Origin: Lineus longissimus | Taxonomy: Eukaryota > Nemertea > Pilidiophora > Heteronemertea > Lineidae | Reading direction: 5' to 3' | Length of the DNA: 64,000 bases | Assembly (NCBI RefSeq): GCF_910592395.1 | Contig: NC_088320.1 | Span: forward strand, 11,284,501 to 11,348,500 | Shown here: positions 46,784 to 58,700 of the stretch, piece after piece | Layout of the letters: every line of letters starts with the position of its first letter | How positions within the stretch are numbered: position 1 is the stretch's first letter | Notes under the pieces: model-generated | Told to the model about the DNA's origin: nothing | The model's database searches: none | What the model saw: the letters and a program-made list of their open reading frames with translations, nothing else | Program-made: the position numbers and the translations under genes

Positions 46784-47400
46784 ATGAAGGGAATTTTCGT
46801 CCTAGTCCTTCTGTTGGTGACTTCCTCCTCCCTTGGTAAGAAAATCCTCCTCCTGCCGCTAATGATCAAGAGCCACGTTTTGCAGTTGAGTTCAATCGGA
46901 GACGGGCTTCTGAAGAATGGCCACGAAGTCCCCATAGTGGTCCACTCAGGTCTGAAGGTCCCCAGTAATATCCTAAAGTCGGGCGTGAAAATCATACGAT
47001 ACAAAACTAGTGAAGAAGAATTAAAACTGGACACTGTTGAGTTCCAAAAGGGCTTGGCTATAGAAGGGACTTCCACAAAATTGCAAAATATATTCAATAT
47101 CTTCCAGACAGATAGTGAAAACATGGTTGACAACCCGACCTTATTGAAAAGTTGATAAAAGAGAAGTTCGACCTCGCAGTTGTGGATGGCTCTGCTGGCA
47201 TTTTTACCTGCCTGTACGCCATTCCATATAGATTGGGAATAGAACATGCATCCTACAGTTGGATTATGCCGTTCAACACCTTGACGATGTCACTACAGGT
47301 TCCGTTTCTGAGTCCCTCACAGTTTCATACTCTGGTCGTGTTGTTAGTTTCCTACTGGTCGATGAGTGCGCATGTGGAATGACGTCAATGGTAAGACCAC
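46784..47400 (+). pseudogene. UDP-glucuronosyltransferase fragment (N-terminal part)
   Basis: Starts MKGIFVLVLLLVTSSSLG, a signal peptide, then KKILLLPLMIKSH...IGDGLLKNGHEV, the usual start of the acceptor-binding half of UGTs, which conjugate small lipophilic compounds in the ER lumen. Later IKEKFDLAVVDG and CLYAIPYRLGIEHAS. The frame breaks near 47140, where ATTGAAAAGTTGATAAAAG lacks or gains one base and gives a premature TGA, with a further shift near 47290. The sugar-nucleotide-binding C-terminal half and signature are absent; a pogo-type element begins at 47417. About 200 residues are present against roughly 500 in the family. Truncated pseudogene. Confidence 0.75.
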
Positions 47401-47416
47401 TCGCCGACCGTTTATA

Positions 47417-49475
47417 CAGGTTGTCTCATAAAATGAAGCACCTTTTAGATTGATCCAAACCCCCCAAAACAAAAAAAGTCCTTATTGAAACTCTGAAGGA
47501 AAATCTACGAATGCTTGCATTAGTAAAGCAAAGTGAGATTCAGGCAATGATAGTAGTCGCGAAATTCCGAAGAAAAACGAGTTTTTCTACAACTCTCTTT
47601 TTTTGATTTAGACTCCCTTGGCCTACGTGGAAACAGAAACGAAGTTTCTAGGATTTGTGGTTTTCTTGTGTAATTCTTGGGCCTCTTAGGCCTATAAATG
47701 AAGCCCAACTGAGGGTACCCACATTGCAGACAACCTGTGCGACAGTGGATGCTGTAGAGCTGCTGAGAAAACGACGCCCGCGCTACACCGCGACAGAAAA
47801 ACTTGCCTACCTGAGAGACCGGAAGGAGGCACTGGTGAACGGTACAGTGCGCAGTATGAGAGAGTTCGCCTCCCACTATAACATCCCCGGGAGACGTTTA
47901 GAAATTGTAATATCGAGGACCTCGAGCAGAAGCAAGAACAAGGGCATGGCCGGAAGAAAACGGTGATGGAGCCCCGTGATCTGTTATGGCCACAGGTTGA
48001 GGACCTGCTTTACCAATGGCTGCAGCAGATGAGAGAGCGTCGCCTCGCAGTCTCCGTTCTCGACATTCAAGATAAGGCGTTGGTAGTGTGGCAAAGCTGG
48101 TGGAATGAGTTAGCCCAAGATGTCAGAGAAGGGATTCAGCATTGTCGCCCTCAGCTATGATATTTCAACGCATCCATAGGCTGGGTGGAGTGCTTGATGA
48201 AGAGACGCCACGTGTCCCTACGGAAGGTGACCAAGAATACTACGACCGTCCCCGCTGATGCTGCTGCAGGGATCCAGACCTTCCGAGATGCGGTTACTGG
48301 GAGCATCGATCGTCTTGATATACAGATGCAGTTCTTCTTTAACATGGACCAAACCTTTGTCCTGTTGATATGATAACCATGTACACGGCCAACACCACGG
48401 GGGAGAAGGCCATAGACGTCCGATCATCCAGGTCCAATACGAAGCTGGGATACACCGTAACCCTCTGCATCGCAGCCGCTGGAGCAAAGTTGCCGGCGCA
48501 CATCACTTTCCCCAGAAGAGGTTTCGTCCGGGTGTTTGCATCCCTCCAAGACAACCCACCAGCAGATGTAAAGATTACCCAATCGGAAACTGGTTGGATG
48601 AGGGAGGAAACGGCGCACCACTGGTTAGATGAAGTCCTATCACCCTACGTCACCGACAACGAGATCGACCAGTTCCTGTTAATTGTTGATCATTATCGGG
48701 TCCACCGGGCAGAGAACTTCCGGGCGAGAGTCCGCGACATGAGAGGCAGCCTGGATTACGTACCTGCTGGTTGCACATCCCTCGTACAACCGTTAGACGT
48801 TGCAGTCATGAAGTCCTTCAAATGTCACGTACGGCGACAATGGAAATCGTGGAAGAAGGACCACACGGACGAACGAGGAGACTGCCCTCAAATCGGCCTT
48901 AGAGACGTGACCAACATCATCAGAGATGCCTGGGATGGTGTTAATGAGGTCGTTATCGTCAGCTGATTTAAAGCATCGTTTCGACCAAGGCAAATCGAAG
49001 CTGGACCACATGCTATCTTGGAGGAAGAAGAGGAGACTGCCGTGGATGGACCAGAGTTCGTGAATGTAGTCGAGGAGGACATTGTGATGGAATTGAATTG
49101 ACTGTGGGTGTTGTGAATGATTGTGGGTACGATTCTGAAAGCTGGACAATCTAATAATGTGTATCTTTAGCTTTGAAAAAAAATTTAATCGGGATTCGCA
49201 TCGTTCTTTTTTTTCCTTCACTGATCACTTCGGACAAGACTGTATATTCAGAGGGATGTTCGGTTTTTTCTCCCGATATGTGACGGACAACTTCTCATTC
49301 TTACCAATTTCGCACTGAAAAGTATCTTTGAAAGCCCGAAGCTGGTAAGGGATGATAAGACCCGAAGACATGCTCCATTACCTCCCTGAGCAGTGCCTCA
49401 CTTTGAAAGGGCAGGTCAGTCCCTAAAACCAGCAGAAGCCAATATGTCAGTTGGACTTTTTTCATGGACACCCTG
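47417..49475 (+). mobile_element. pogo-type DNA transposon, decayed
   Basis: About 2.06 kb between TA dinucleotides (47415-47416 and 49476-49477). Ends are CAGGTTGTCTCATAAAATG and, reverse-complemented, CAGGGTGTCCATGAAAAAAG, imperfect inverted repeats. It holds a broken transposase gene. The coding part is visibly richer in G and C than the AT-rich neighbourhood. Confidence 0.7.
47655..49101 (+). pseudogene. pogo/Tigger-like DDE transposase, multiple frameshifts
   Basis: Pieces in order: an N-terminal helix-turn-helix region (RRPRYTATEKLAYL, REFASHYNIP) at 47655-47966; a CENP-B-like second DNA-binding part (LLWPQVEDLLYQWLQQMRE) at 47963-48160, continued by NASIGWVECLMKRRHVSLR at about 48161-48370; then the catalytic domain with FFFNMDQTF (first D), LLIVDHYRVH (second D) and GCTSLVQPLDVAVMKSFK (third D), giving the DDD triad usual for pogo. 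Frame changes near 47965, 48160 and 48365-48400. A TGA at 48964 splits off the tail FKASFRPRQIEAG ... up to 49101, in the same frame. Not functional as it stands. Confidence 0.82.
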
Positions 49476-49477
49476 TA

Positions 49478-50160
49478 CACTATCAGCCATTAGCACTGGG
49501 ACACCCTTTACACTACCAATGACGATTAGTTGAAAATGTTCTTGGACACTCAGTACAATGGCCGAAGGCCCGATCCCATTATCCTATTCATAGGAGACCT
49601 ACGAATCGGTTTCAACAACCCAAACAATAAGGATTGGACTCGAAACTGAAGTATATTGGATATGAGGCCTGGACAACCCTCTCAGGAATCCCAGCCAATG
49701 ATCGGCCTTCTCAACAGCTCTGTTCGCCACCCTATGAGTCAGGGGCGGCGACACCGGCTGTTAATTAAGTGGTGTTATTTTCATGAAACTACAGTATTTA
49801 TACACTTCTTTCCCATACTGCATATCTCCCATGGTTTAGATGGTACACGCACGCACAGCGCTGTATCGTTAGTTGACGTACAATGTACCTGTGAATAAAC
49901 ATCAAACAACACGATTAAATGCAAACATCTTTGTACTATAAAATCTCAGGTTACATAAGCTGACTTGGAATAAGACTACTTTAAACTTTATTTGTGCTAA
50001 TTAGCGAAAATTGATCACAAAATGTTATTCCGACTACAGCGCTCCTTACAGCCAGTTGATAAACTATCAGCACCTCATTCCCTCGCCAATTCGTTGTGGT
50101 CGTCGGTGCAAAATTTCCAGAAAGCTCAGCACTTGTCGCAGTGGTTAGGTGAGGAACAAG
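49478..50160. other. Gene-free stretch
   Basis: No UGT sequence resumes after the pogo-type element. Short ORFs have no recognisable domain. 'gacaccctgtaca' and 'gacaccctttaca' near 49467 and 49500 may mark a second, decayed transposon end. Confidence 0.4.
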
Positions 50161-50335
50161 GCCGGTGTAGGAGTTTAAAATGTCCTAGGATAGAATGCCC
50201 GGGAAACAAAGGATTATATTATGCGCTTCGATCTCTGAGCTGTTGACGGTCAGGGTCTCTATAGAACAATATTGCAGAATACAATAGGGCCGGACACTTT
50301 TTCCAGGGGGGCATTTGTTACTGTTACACCGGCCA
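50161..50335. repeat. Dispersed repeat, copy 2 of a pair (see 12470)
   Basis: GGTGTAGGAGTTTAAAATGT ... ACAATAGGGCCGGACAC ... TACTGTTACACCGG, the same order and strand as 12470-12660. Ends GGTGTA/TACACC form a short inverted repeat. Confidence 0.55.
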
Positions 50336-53300
50336 ACAGCGTCCGCAGTGTACCAAATTCCTGCATGAGTCATTACTATGGAATTCTACTGTTCATGTTC
50401 AAACTCTGGGCACAAGTTGATCAGTGAGTGATGAATGAGCAGAAATGATGCATGTCGACTAACACTGCGCTTTTGAGGCAGAATATATACAATGAAATAG
50501 CTTGATTGATTCCCGATCAACCCAAAGTGTATCGGCACTTCCTGTTGCCATAATATTGTGAGAGAACAGGTCAAGTCCTATTTACACTGTGTACAAATAT
50601 TCCATGTCTCGTGAATGAACGTAGTTAGCTAGAAATGCATTCAACGTATACGAAGGCCCAGAATGCTCATTCAAAATTCAAAATTTGAAACTCCCATCAA
50701 ATTTATCTAGTCTCTACAATATATGACCACGGCGTGCATTAGCTGCGTATTGTGTACATAATTCAGGGGCGATGGTGTCAGCGGAAAGATAGTCCCTCGA
50801 ATCATAGAGACCTTCCCAAATACCTGTGAGGAATTCTAGTCCTAAATCCATGCCAGTTATTCCAGATTACAAATCCTGGCTTCTCAAATCCGGGCCCTGT
50901 CACCGTGAGTGTATACCTATCCTTACAATTTGAAAGATGTCAAGTGAGTAGGAGTAACAGGTTGAAGTTGAAGACGAGTGTCATTAGCATTTTTGCAGAT
51001 ATTGCAGTGACGAAGCAGAATTAGCAAGTATTCACGAGAGCTTTGTGCTAAACAACCCGACGGACATCCAGAATAAGCCCTGCCGGGCCTGGCTACAAAT
51101 ACTAAACCTTGCCCGAACCAACACCCATTTCAGTCGTTGGACTCCAAGCGTAGTGCGGTAGCATCTTTTCAAAAGGTAAGTGTATTCTGCCAAAAATTCT
51201 CTCATTGCCATCAGCAGAGGGTAACAACGTAGGAAGGAGGTTCTCCCTGACCAATGTGTCACCACAAAGCTATTTTTCCATACTGGTCCTTTTTTTTATT
51301 CTTCATTCGACATGTTATTCTGTACGTCAAAAAGAGGTGGTTTTGTTCTTTTTTCATCTTATCCATGCTCTACGCTTTATACCACGCTCTACGATGCATG
51401 AAAAGCCAATCACCAGGGCAAGGAGAGAAGGCATGACTGCTTTGGAGAATGGTTGAGGTATGATGGCTGCTTTGACAAAACCTTAGAGAGCAGTTAGAAA
51501 CACGAGCCATCCTTTAGGAGGACTATAGAACTGCATGTTCGCGCATTCGAAGTTCTTCAGCTTCTCGGAATTCTTCATGTGACTTTATATTGGTTGATCA
51601 GGCGTAAACACACCACAGACTGCTAAGGATCCCCTGTTTATTGTGGCGATGAAAGCAAACTGGTTTAGTATACGTGTGAATTTCAACGTATTGAGATTTT
51701 GGATTTGTTTTAGGGCAGTACAATGTGGCGTAAATTGAAAAAGCATTGCATGCGTTGTCGTTTTCTGTCCGTTCGGTTTGTTTAAGGGGGCGCAAAAAGA
51801 CGATGCCAAGAGTCATTTGCATTCATTGAGGTTTCCACTACATGAAATTACGATTGCGGCAACGCACGCAATTCATACGGCTTTGTTATTTTACGCTCCA
51901 CTGCTCGCCCAAACACCCAGACAAACGATTCAAGCAAATTCGCGTTCGGCGACAATATATATATCTAACTCCTACACCTTTATATGGTAGGTTACCACTG
52001 AATGAAATTGCGAGAACGCACGTGCCCGCCTTTGCTCAGTTCACCGAAACCGAACCATCAAAAGCTTTTGCTTTGCGCCATTGGAAGTGGATAAATGCGA
52101 TTCCGACATCGCAAGTGGCAGTGCACCATATACAGTGCAGAAATAGTTATTGTATTGGCATTTTTCGCAACATTGCGTATGTTGGCATTCTTTCAGTTAA
52201 AACCCACCTCATCCCTGGACTTCGACAGATACATGAAAATAAAAACTCCTTTGCTCTATTATGCTTCAGTTCACCCAAACCGAACCAGCACTTCAGATTA
52301 TATTGGATGGAGAAATAATAGAAATTGCCAAGTGATGCACGCGGCATAGAAGTTAAGATAAAACCTTTCAGTTAATGCATGTATGTTCATTGGAAAATTG
52401 TATATAAATTGTATAAAAAATGTATTTTAGGGAGATATTCTATAAATCGAGTATTTTAAATCGGAAGAATAGTCGAAATATGATTATGGAAGTTTTTTAA
52501 GTAACTTACCTTGAAATGACAAGATCGGTAAATTGAAATAAGATTGGAAATTGGTAGTCTTCGTTGTGATCTTGTCGGCTGAAAGTTCCCTGGGTATCTG
52601 CATGCTTTTGGGAGAACTGGTTTTATAACACGAATATCAGGTAGCAGGGCGGCAGAAGATTTATGACGGTTCCTTCCATTGACAGGTCGACTGAGCTAGT
52701 ACAATTTAAAAACCAGAGTCAGGCTACTAGACATGACTCCTTTCGTGAGCATGTCAGCCCTGGCTCATTTTTTGAGGAACTTTCGTGTTTTGTAGCCGAG
52801 CCCGAGTAGGAAATAGTTCAAAATACTCAATAGTAAATAAACTGAATACAATACTTCTTCTTCATCATCATCATCATGTCCCGCAGCCATGCGGCCATTG
52901 GGGCGACAATAAGCTGTTAAAGATGCGACACCACGCGGTTCTGTCCTCGGCGAGGGGTCTTTCATTCCAGTGCGTCACGTTATCCACCCGCTCTTTGGAA
53001 GGCCGCGATGGCGGCTATCTCTACTGAGCCCTGCAAGATGGCATATGCTAGTGTTCCCTTGGCTCTCGTGGCATATGGACGAACCGCCTCAGCTTACATA
53101 CTTATACAGGCGAAAATGACAATAATTTAAGACAACTCTCGTTCGGGAACGAATGCAATTCTTCTGTATTGGGATATGCCGACTGTTCTAGTCAGGCCTA
53201 AGCCAAGTGGAGCTCAGGCATGAAACATCTCTGTGTTTCCCGTATTTCAGTGTTAACCTTTTTGTTCCCCTATTCACGACAACCATTCGATGTCTGATAT

Positions 53301-53992
53301 ATCATAGGGGAAATTTTCACTCACAGAAACACAGAAATTATACCGAGTTTGGTCTCGAGAAGTAGGAAACAAGAAATAATGACCTGAGAATCTTCTTTTG
53401 AATAAAACCAGTTACTGCGTCTCCAGTATCCCTTGCCACTCCACGTCAAGAGAACAAAATTAGGACGAGATCATAAAATGTGGACTGAACAGTCGAACTT
53501 CGGTTCTATTGGACTGAAGAACGTTTTCGCAGCCTGGTAAAACACGAGCCTCCTTGCGAGATCTCATGACGAGGCAACAATCCAACCTTCTATGAGGAAT
53601 TGGCGCAGGCGCATATAATGACCTGGGACGAGGCTGTATATTGTTAACCATGATAAAAAGAAGAAGAGGACATGACCATGGACTAACACACAGAACACTT
53701 TATTGCTCCAAAGATGTCTTCATTCGTACAGACAAATGATATCAATAGTTTGATAATATATGGAACCCTGTACGCAGATGGATTGGAGAACACAACTACT
53801 TTCCCGGTGCACAGGTCCAAAAAACACAATCTCCTCCGGGTCCACCATTTGACTTATCGCAGTCGCTATGTTTACTGCAGGCATAACGCTTGCGGACTTT
53901 CAGGAACTCTTTGCTGAAAAAGGTAAAATCAACGTTTTAGTCACAGGCTTCCCCAAGCGGTATGTAAATGTTAAAACGAGCCAAATGAAACA
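50336..53992. other. Gene-free stretch before the BEL element
   Basis: No gene can be supported. The longest ORF (51842-52318 plus, 158 codons) shows no domain, no splice pattern and low-complexity context. Short repeats of (ATC)n at about 52862-52876. Confidence 0.45.
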
Positions 53993-54174
53993 TGTTGTGT
54001 ATTTGGTTGAGATGGTTTTATGTGTAACGACAACAACGAGCAATGGCGAGATATGAGAGCACGTGCGATGAATTTGTATTTTAGAATCCTTAATAAATAT
54101 ACAGTCCCTACAGAACACAGCCGAATGTCGCCCTGTATTTCCCACTTACTCCAAACTTAAGTAGCTACAGAACA
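53993..54174 (+). repeat. BEL/Pao 5' LTR
   Basis: 182 bp, TGTTGTGTATTTGG ... AGCTACAGAACA. Contains AATAAATA (about 54092), probably the polyadenylation signal. Differs from the 3' LTR at one position near the end (CTTAAG against CTAAAG). Confidence 0.95.
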
Positions 54175-54177
54175 TTA

Positions 54178-54195
54178 TGGTCTCTCCGACCGGAT
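54178..54195 (+). promoter_or_regulatory. BEL/Pao primer-binding site
   Basis: TGGTCTCTCCGACCGGAT starts 3 nt after the LTR. TGG fits a tRNA CCA end. The tRNA species was not identified. Confidence 0.55.
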
Positions 54196-55779
54196 CAGGA
54201 CAGTCGCCAATCGATCCGATGTGCCGGCACGGCAGTGGCAGTGATCGCAGTGATGCACTATTGATGCACTAAGCATATACAGGCATCCAATGCACGTGGT
54301 TGCAAAATGTTGTCTTTCATGCACTCCGGAGTTGTGCGGTGTGCAGTCGAGTAGTACGGTGGACCTGAGGTGGGACACTGTGATCAACAGTACTCAATAC
54401 AAATGAGTAATTTGACATTGTGAGAGTTGTGCATCCGAAAAAACGAATTTTGAGTTGAGCCTTGACAGAGGTGCAGGGTGTGACTTTCTCTTCTGTCTTT
54501 CGAGGATTCACCCAACCCATGCAATGACAATTCGTGCATGGCCTGAGCAGAGTGAGTCGGACTGTCTTTAGCGTGTAGTTTGTGGAAAACCCGAGTTCCT
54601 GAGTTCCACGTGCACATGCTTTTCGAGCATCCGTTAGTTGTCGTACATTGCTGAGCAGCTCCCAGCACAGATGCATCATCTATGAGGACCAGGAATCTTG
54701 ACGACTACATGAGTGAGAATCGTCGCTGTTCCAGACATCGCCGAGTTATGCAGATACGTCTTGTCGCTGAGTTAAGACTGAGTTGTGGAGGACATCTGCG
54801 TGTACTTTGACTAAATTCGTATCTGAGTGTTTTCTAGCTTTCCCCTAGAATTATGAGTTTATGCTTTGACTAAAAGATGTCAAACTTACTGCAGTGTGTA
54901 TGAGTTCAACCACGTATGAATCCAAAAAGGTGATTCTTTCTTACCCTGAGTTTTAAGTCTTTGACTTCTTGTTTCACTTTCAGTATAAGTGTCCTGTCTT
55001 ACCATGTGTTAAATTTATGCCAAATACTGAGTTTGCATTTTACAGAGGTATTACTGTTAGTGTATGTTTGGTAATCTTTAACAGGTAACGGTTTGATAAA
55101 TCTAAAAGTAAGGATTTAGTCAGCCTAATCTGAGTTGAGTGTGAGCCATCAGAGTTTCTTTCAGTGAGTGTCAAGAGTATAAGTGCCACGTTGTGTTTAT
55201 TGGTATTTACTGAATCTGGCATCTGCCATGTTGAGGCATACATGATACAGGTATTCAATTTTAATATGGATTACATGTAGATTAGAGTTGCATTTTATTT
55301 AAAACGGTTACCGGTAGTGATTCTCAAGAGTGTTTGAGTTACAGTTTGGTCTTACTACATTTGTATTTCATAGAATAATCATAGTAAATACTGTGACTAA
55401 TTATTGACCTTAAGATAAAGTGACGCTGTCACAATACTTAAGAGGTGACCATGTTTGTATAGTGTTGAGTTATCGTGTGTTTATACATTGTACTTTTATA
55501 GTCAAAGTGTTTATATGAGTCTTGAGATTGCAATTCAGTTCAAATCTCAGTGGTTTTCATGAGTAGATAGTGATTTTGGTGCAATATGCAATGGTCTTTT
55601 TATGGTAATTACTACAAGGTTTATCATTCCTCGGTATACCAATTTATTATAAGTCTCAAAGTTTTACCAGGTCACAAATAGTGAGGGTTAAGTTCTCAAG
55701 TGGGTTACGTTAACGTAATAATTGTTTTAAAAATTATCAATACTGCTTCATCTGTCCTAAAATCACTGACATACATGTA
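54196..55779 (+). other. BEL/Pao leader
   Basis: 1.6-kb untranslated leader, unusually long for the family. It is strikingly rich in TGAGTT / GAGTTG phrases, and no ORF of note is present. Confidence 0.5.
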
Positions 55780-58700
55780 ATGGCGACTACTAAGGGTAAA
55801 AGTGTGGCTGCTGAGCCAGCAACGCTTGAATTCCTATTGGAAAGGAGGCGCATCAATCGGCAGAGATACACCAAGTTGGAGAAATCCTTGTTCCGATATT
55901 ATGATGATGTTCTTCCAGCATTAGACGATGATGACCGTTCACCCGAGAATGAGATTAAAGTGACGGCAGCCATGTCTGCCAGAGAACAGGTGAAGTCAGC
56001 CTACATGGACTTGCAAGATACTCAAGACCAAGTGGATTATCACAGAGATAACGAGGAGAGGCTGAACGCTATGTCTGACGACCAGAGGAGAAGAGAAGAT
56101 AAAGATGAGCAAGACTATAGAGAGAGGTACTTCAACTGTGATGCCAAGATCCAGAGGTTGGAGAAAGACTGGTTCAGGCCGACAAAGGAGAGGAGTGAGA
56201 GTGAAGGCAAAGGATCCCATCATAGTAGCCAGAGCAACATTGAAGTGTTAACAAAGGGTTTAGCAGAGGCTTTTAAATCCATGAACAATGGAATATCAGG
56301 AGAGCAGCTCACAACCATCTTGTCAACTTTGACCAAGAAGAAGAGAGAGCTACCCATACCAAAATTTAGCGGCGACCCGCATTTCTTCGATCAATGGCGA
56401 GAGCTGTTAGAAGCGGAGTTGGCGAAGCCAGGTTATTCGGAGGTGGAAAAGACGCACTTTACCATTACATTACTAGAGGGCGAGTGTAGAAAGTTAGTAG
56501 CGGGTATGAAAGATCCTGATTACCAAGACATCCTCCAAGTTTTAGAAAGCAAGTATGGTGACGTTGAGAGTTGTGTGCAGAAGGCTGTAATCGAGATAGC
56601 CAACATGGAGGCACCGAGCTCCCTTGCACTAAAAGACATGGAGCCATTCTGCCATAAGCTTGTGTCAGCATGGAATTATATTTTAAAGAAAACCGAGGCT
56701 CTATGTGAACTAGACGAAACAAGTTGGATTTTCACGGCATTGGTCAGGCCCAAAATTCCCAAAACACTGTTGCGAAAGTGGGATGGCGAAAAGCTGAAGG
56801 CAAAAACAAAGTCGACTTTGCCTCTGAAATTTCCCGACTTACTGGAAAGGCTACTCGACGCCCTGCAAGTTACCCGAAGGACGGAAATGGAGGGGGGAAA
56901 GCGACCAACCACAAGTAGTAGTACTTCACACTCACAGAAACCAGAGAAAAAACATACTAGTACTAGTTATGGCAAGCCAAGTGCATATGCATTGAATGTC
57001 AATGCTACAAGTAACCCTAAAGCTGGACAATCAAAACAGAAGACGCAGAGTCGAACTCCCAAGTGCCCTGTATGCCAAGAAGCACATCTACTTTATCAGT
57101 GCCAGACCTTCAAAGTCATGAGTGTCAGTGATCGCATAGACAAGGTCAAGAGTTTAAAACTTTGTTTTAACTGCTTTGCTTCGCATTATGTCAAAGACTG
57201 TAATTCAAGACACTGTCAGAGATGTGGGAAGAAACATCATACCTTGATCCATTATGATCGTGAGCCAGAGCTACCGGAAGAAGAGCAAGTACAAGGTCTA
57301 CGTCAAAAAACGGAATTTCCCAAGAGTGTAGGACTTGTCAAGGCCATTACAGGTCCAAAGGAGATATTGATGCAATCCACTTTAGCAAGAATCGAATCAC
57401 GAGGAGCAATTTCAGTGGCGAGAATCTTATTTGATACAGGCAGCGGTGTATCATTCATAAGTGACAAGATGGCAAGAAAACTGGACTTGCGAGGACCCAA
57501 GGTTGAGGCAGAATTTTCACTAGCCGGTGGTAACCAGATGAGATTGAAAACAGAGAGAGTTAAGTTTCATCTATCAAGCACTATTCCTAATTGGAAAGGT
57601 GAGGAATTTGAGATAGAGGCCTACACAGTTGATCAGCCTAGCATGGACCTCAACTGCGTGAGAGTAGATTTGTCAAAGCTGCAACACTTACAGGGATTGC
57701 AGATAGCAGACACATACCCCCGTGAATCGGCTGAAATTGATGTTATGTTGGGGCTAGAGGATACCACAAACATCTTACTGCCTGTTAGAAAAACTGGACC
57801 ACCAGGAATGCCAACTGCCACAAAGAGTCATTTTGGATGGGTACTTTCAGGTATCTGTCCAGTAGAGGAGCCAAACCAACGACATGGAAAGATTGGTATG
57901 GTAAACACGTGTCATAGAGTTTCCTTGGAGAATGAAACTGACTTTGCAGCCAGACATTGGGACCTAGAACACTTGGGAATATTACCTAATGAGGTCAAGC
58001 ACCAAGCCACAGAATTGGAGACTGATGCATTGCAGCAGCATCTTGATAATACCAAACTCGTAGATGGTCATTACGTCACAGGTTTGATTCGCCATCCGGA
58101 CTGGAAGGACAAGTCTTTAGAATCAAATCGAACCTTAGCAGAGAAACGTCTCGAGGGGTTGGAAAGAAGATTACAGAGGGACCCAGACTTGGGAAAGGCC
58201 TACCAAGAACAGATCCAAGAGTTAGTTGATAAAGGGCGTGCCGAGAAAGTTGAGGAATTGGAGAAACAAGCGCAAGCAATATGGTACTTGCCTCATCACC
58301 CTGTTGTTAGAATGGATAAATCAACCACAAAGGTGCGTGTTGTGTTTGACGGCTCCGCCAAAGGACCAGAGGGGGTGTCACTAAATGACACATTGTTGAG
58401 TGGACCAGCACTGCAGCCCGACCCACTTGCCATACTTTTGCGTTTCAGAAAACATAAAGTAGCGCTTGTAGCAGATATAGAGAAAATGTTTCTTCAAATC
58501 GGCATGCAAACTGGAGATCAAGATCTACAGAGATTCTTATGGCGTGACATGGACACTAGTAAAAAACCTGATGTTTACAGGCTGAAAACAGTAACATTTG
58601 GTCTGAAATCATCTCCATTTTCGAGTATCAAAACTGTAGTGGACCATGCACTCACACAGACAAAGGAATACCCAAAGGCTACTGAGGAAATAACAGAAAA

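Noticed and set aside
51842-52318. 158-codon ORF as a hypothetical protein
   Set aside because: Composition looks random, competing ORFs overlap it in other frames, and there is no recognisable motif.
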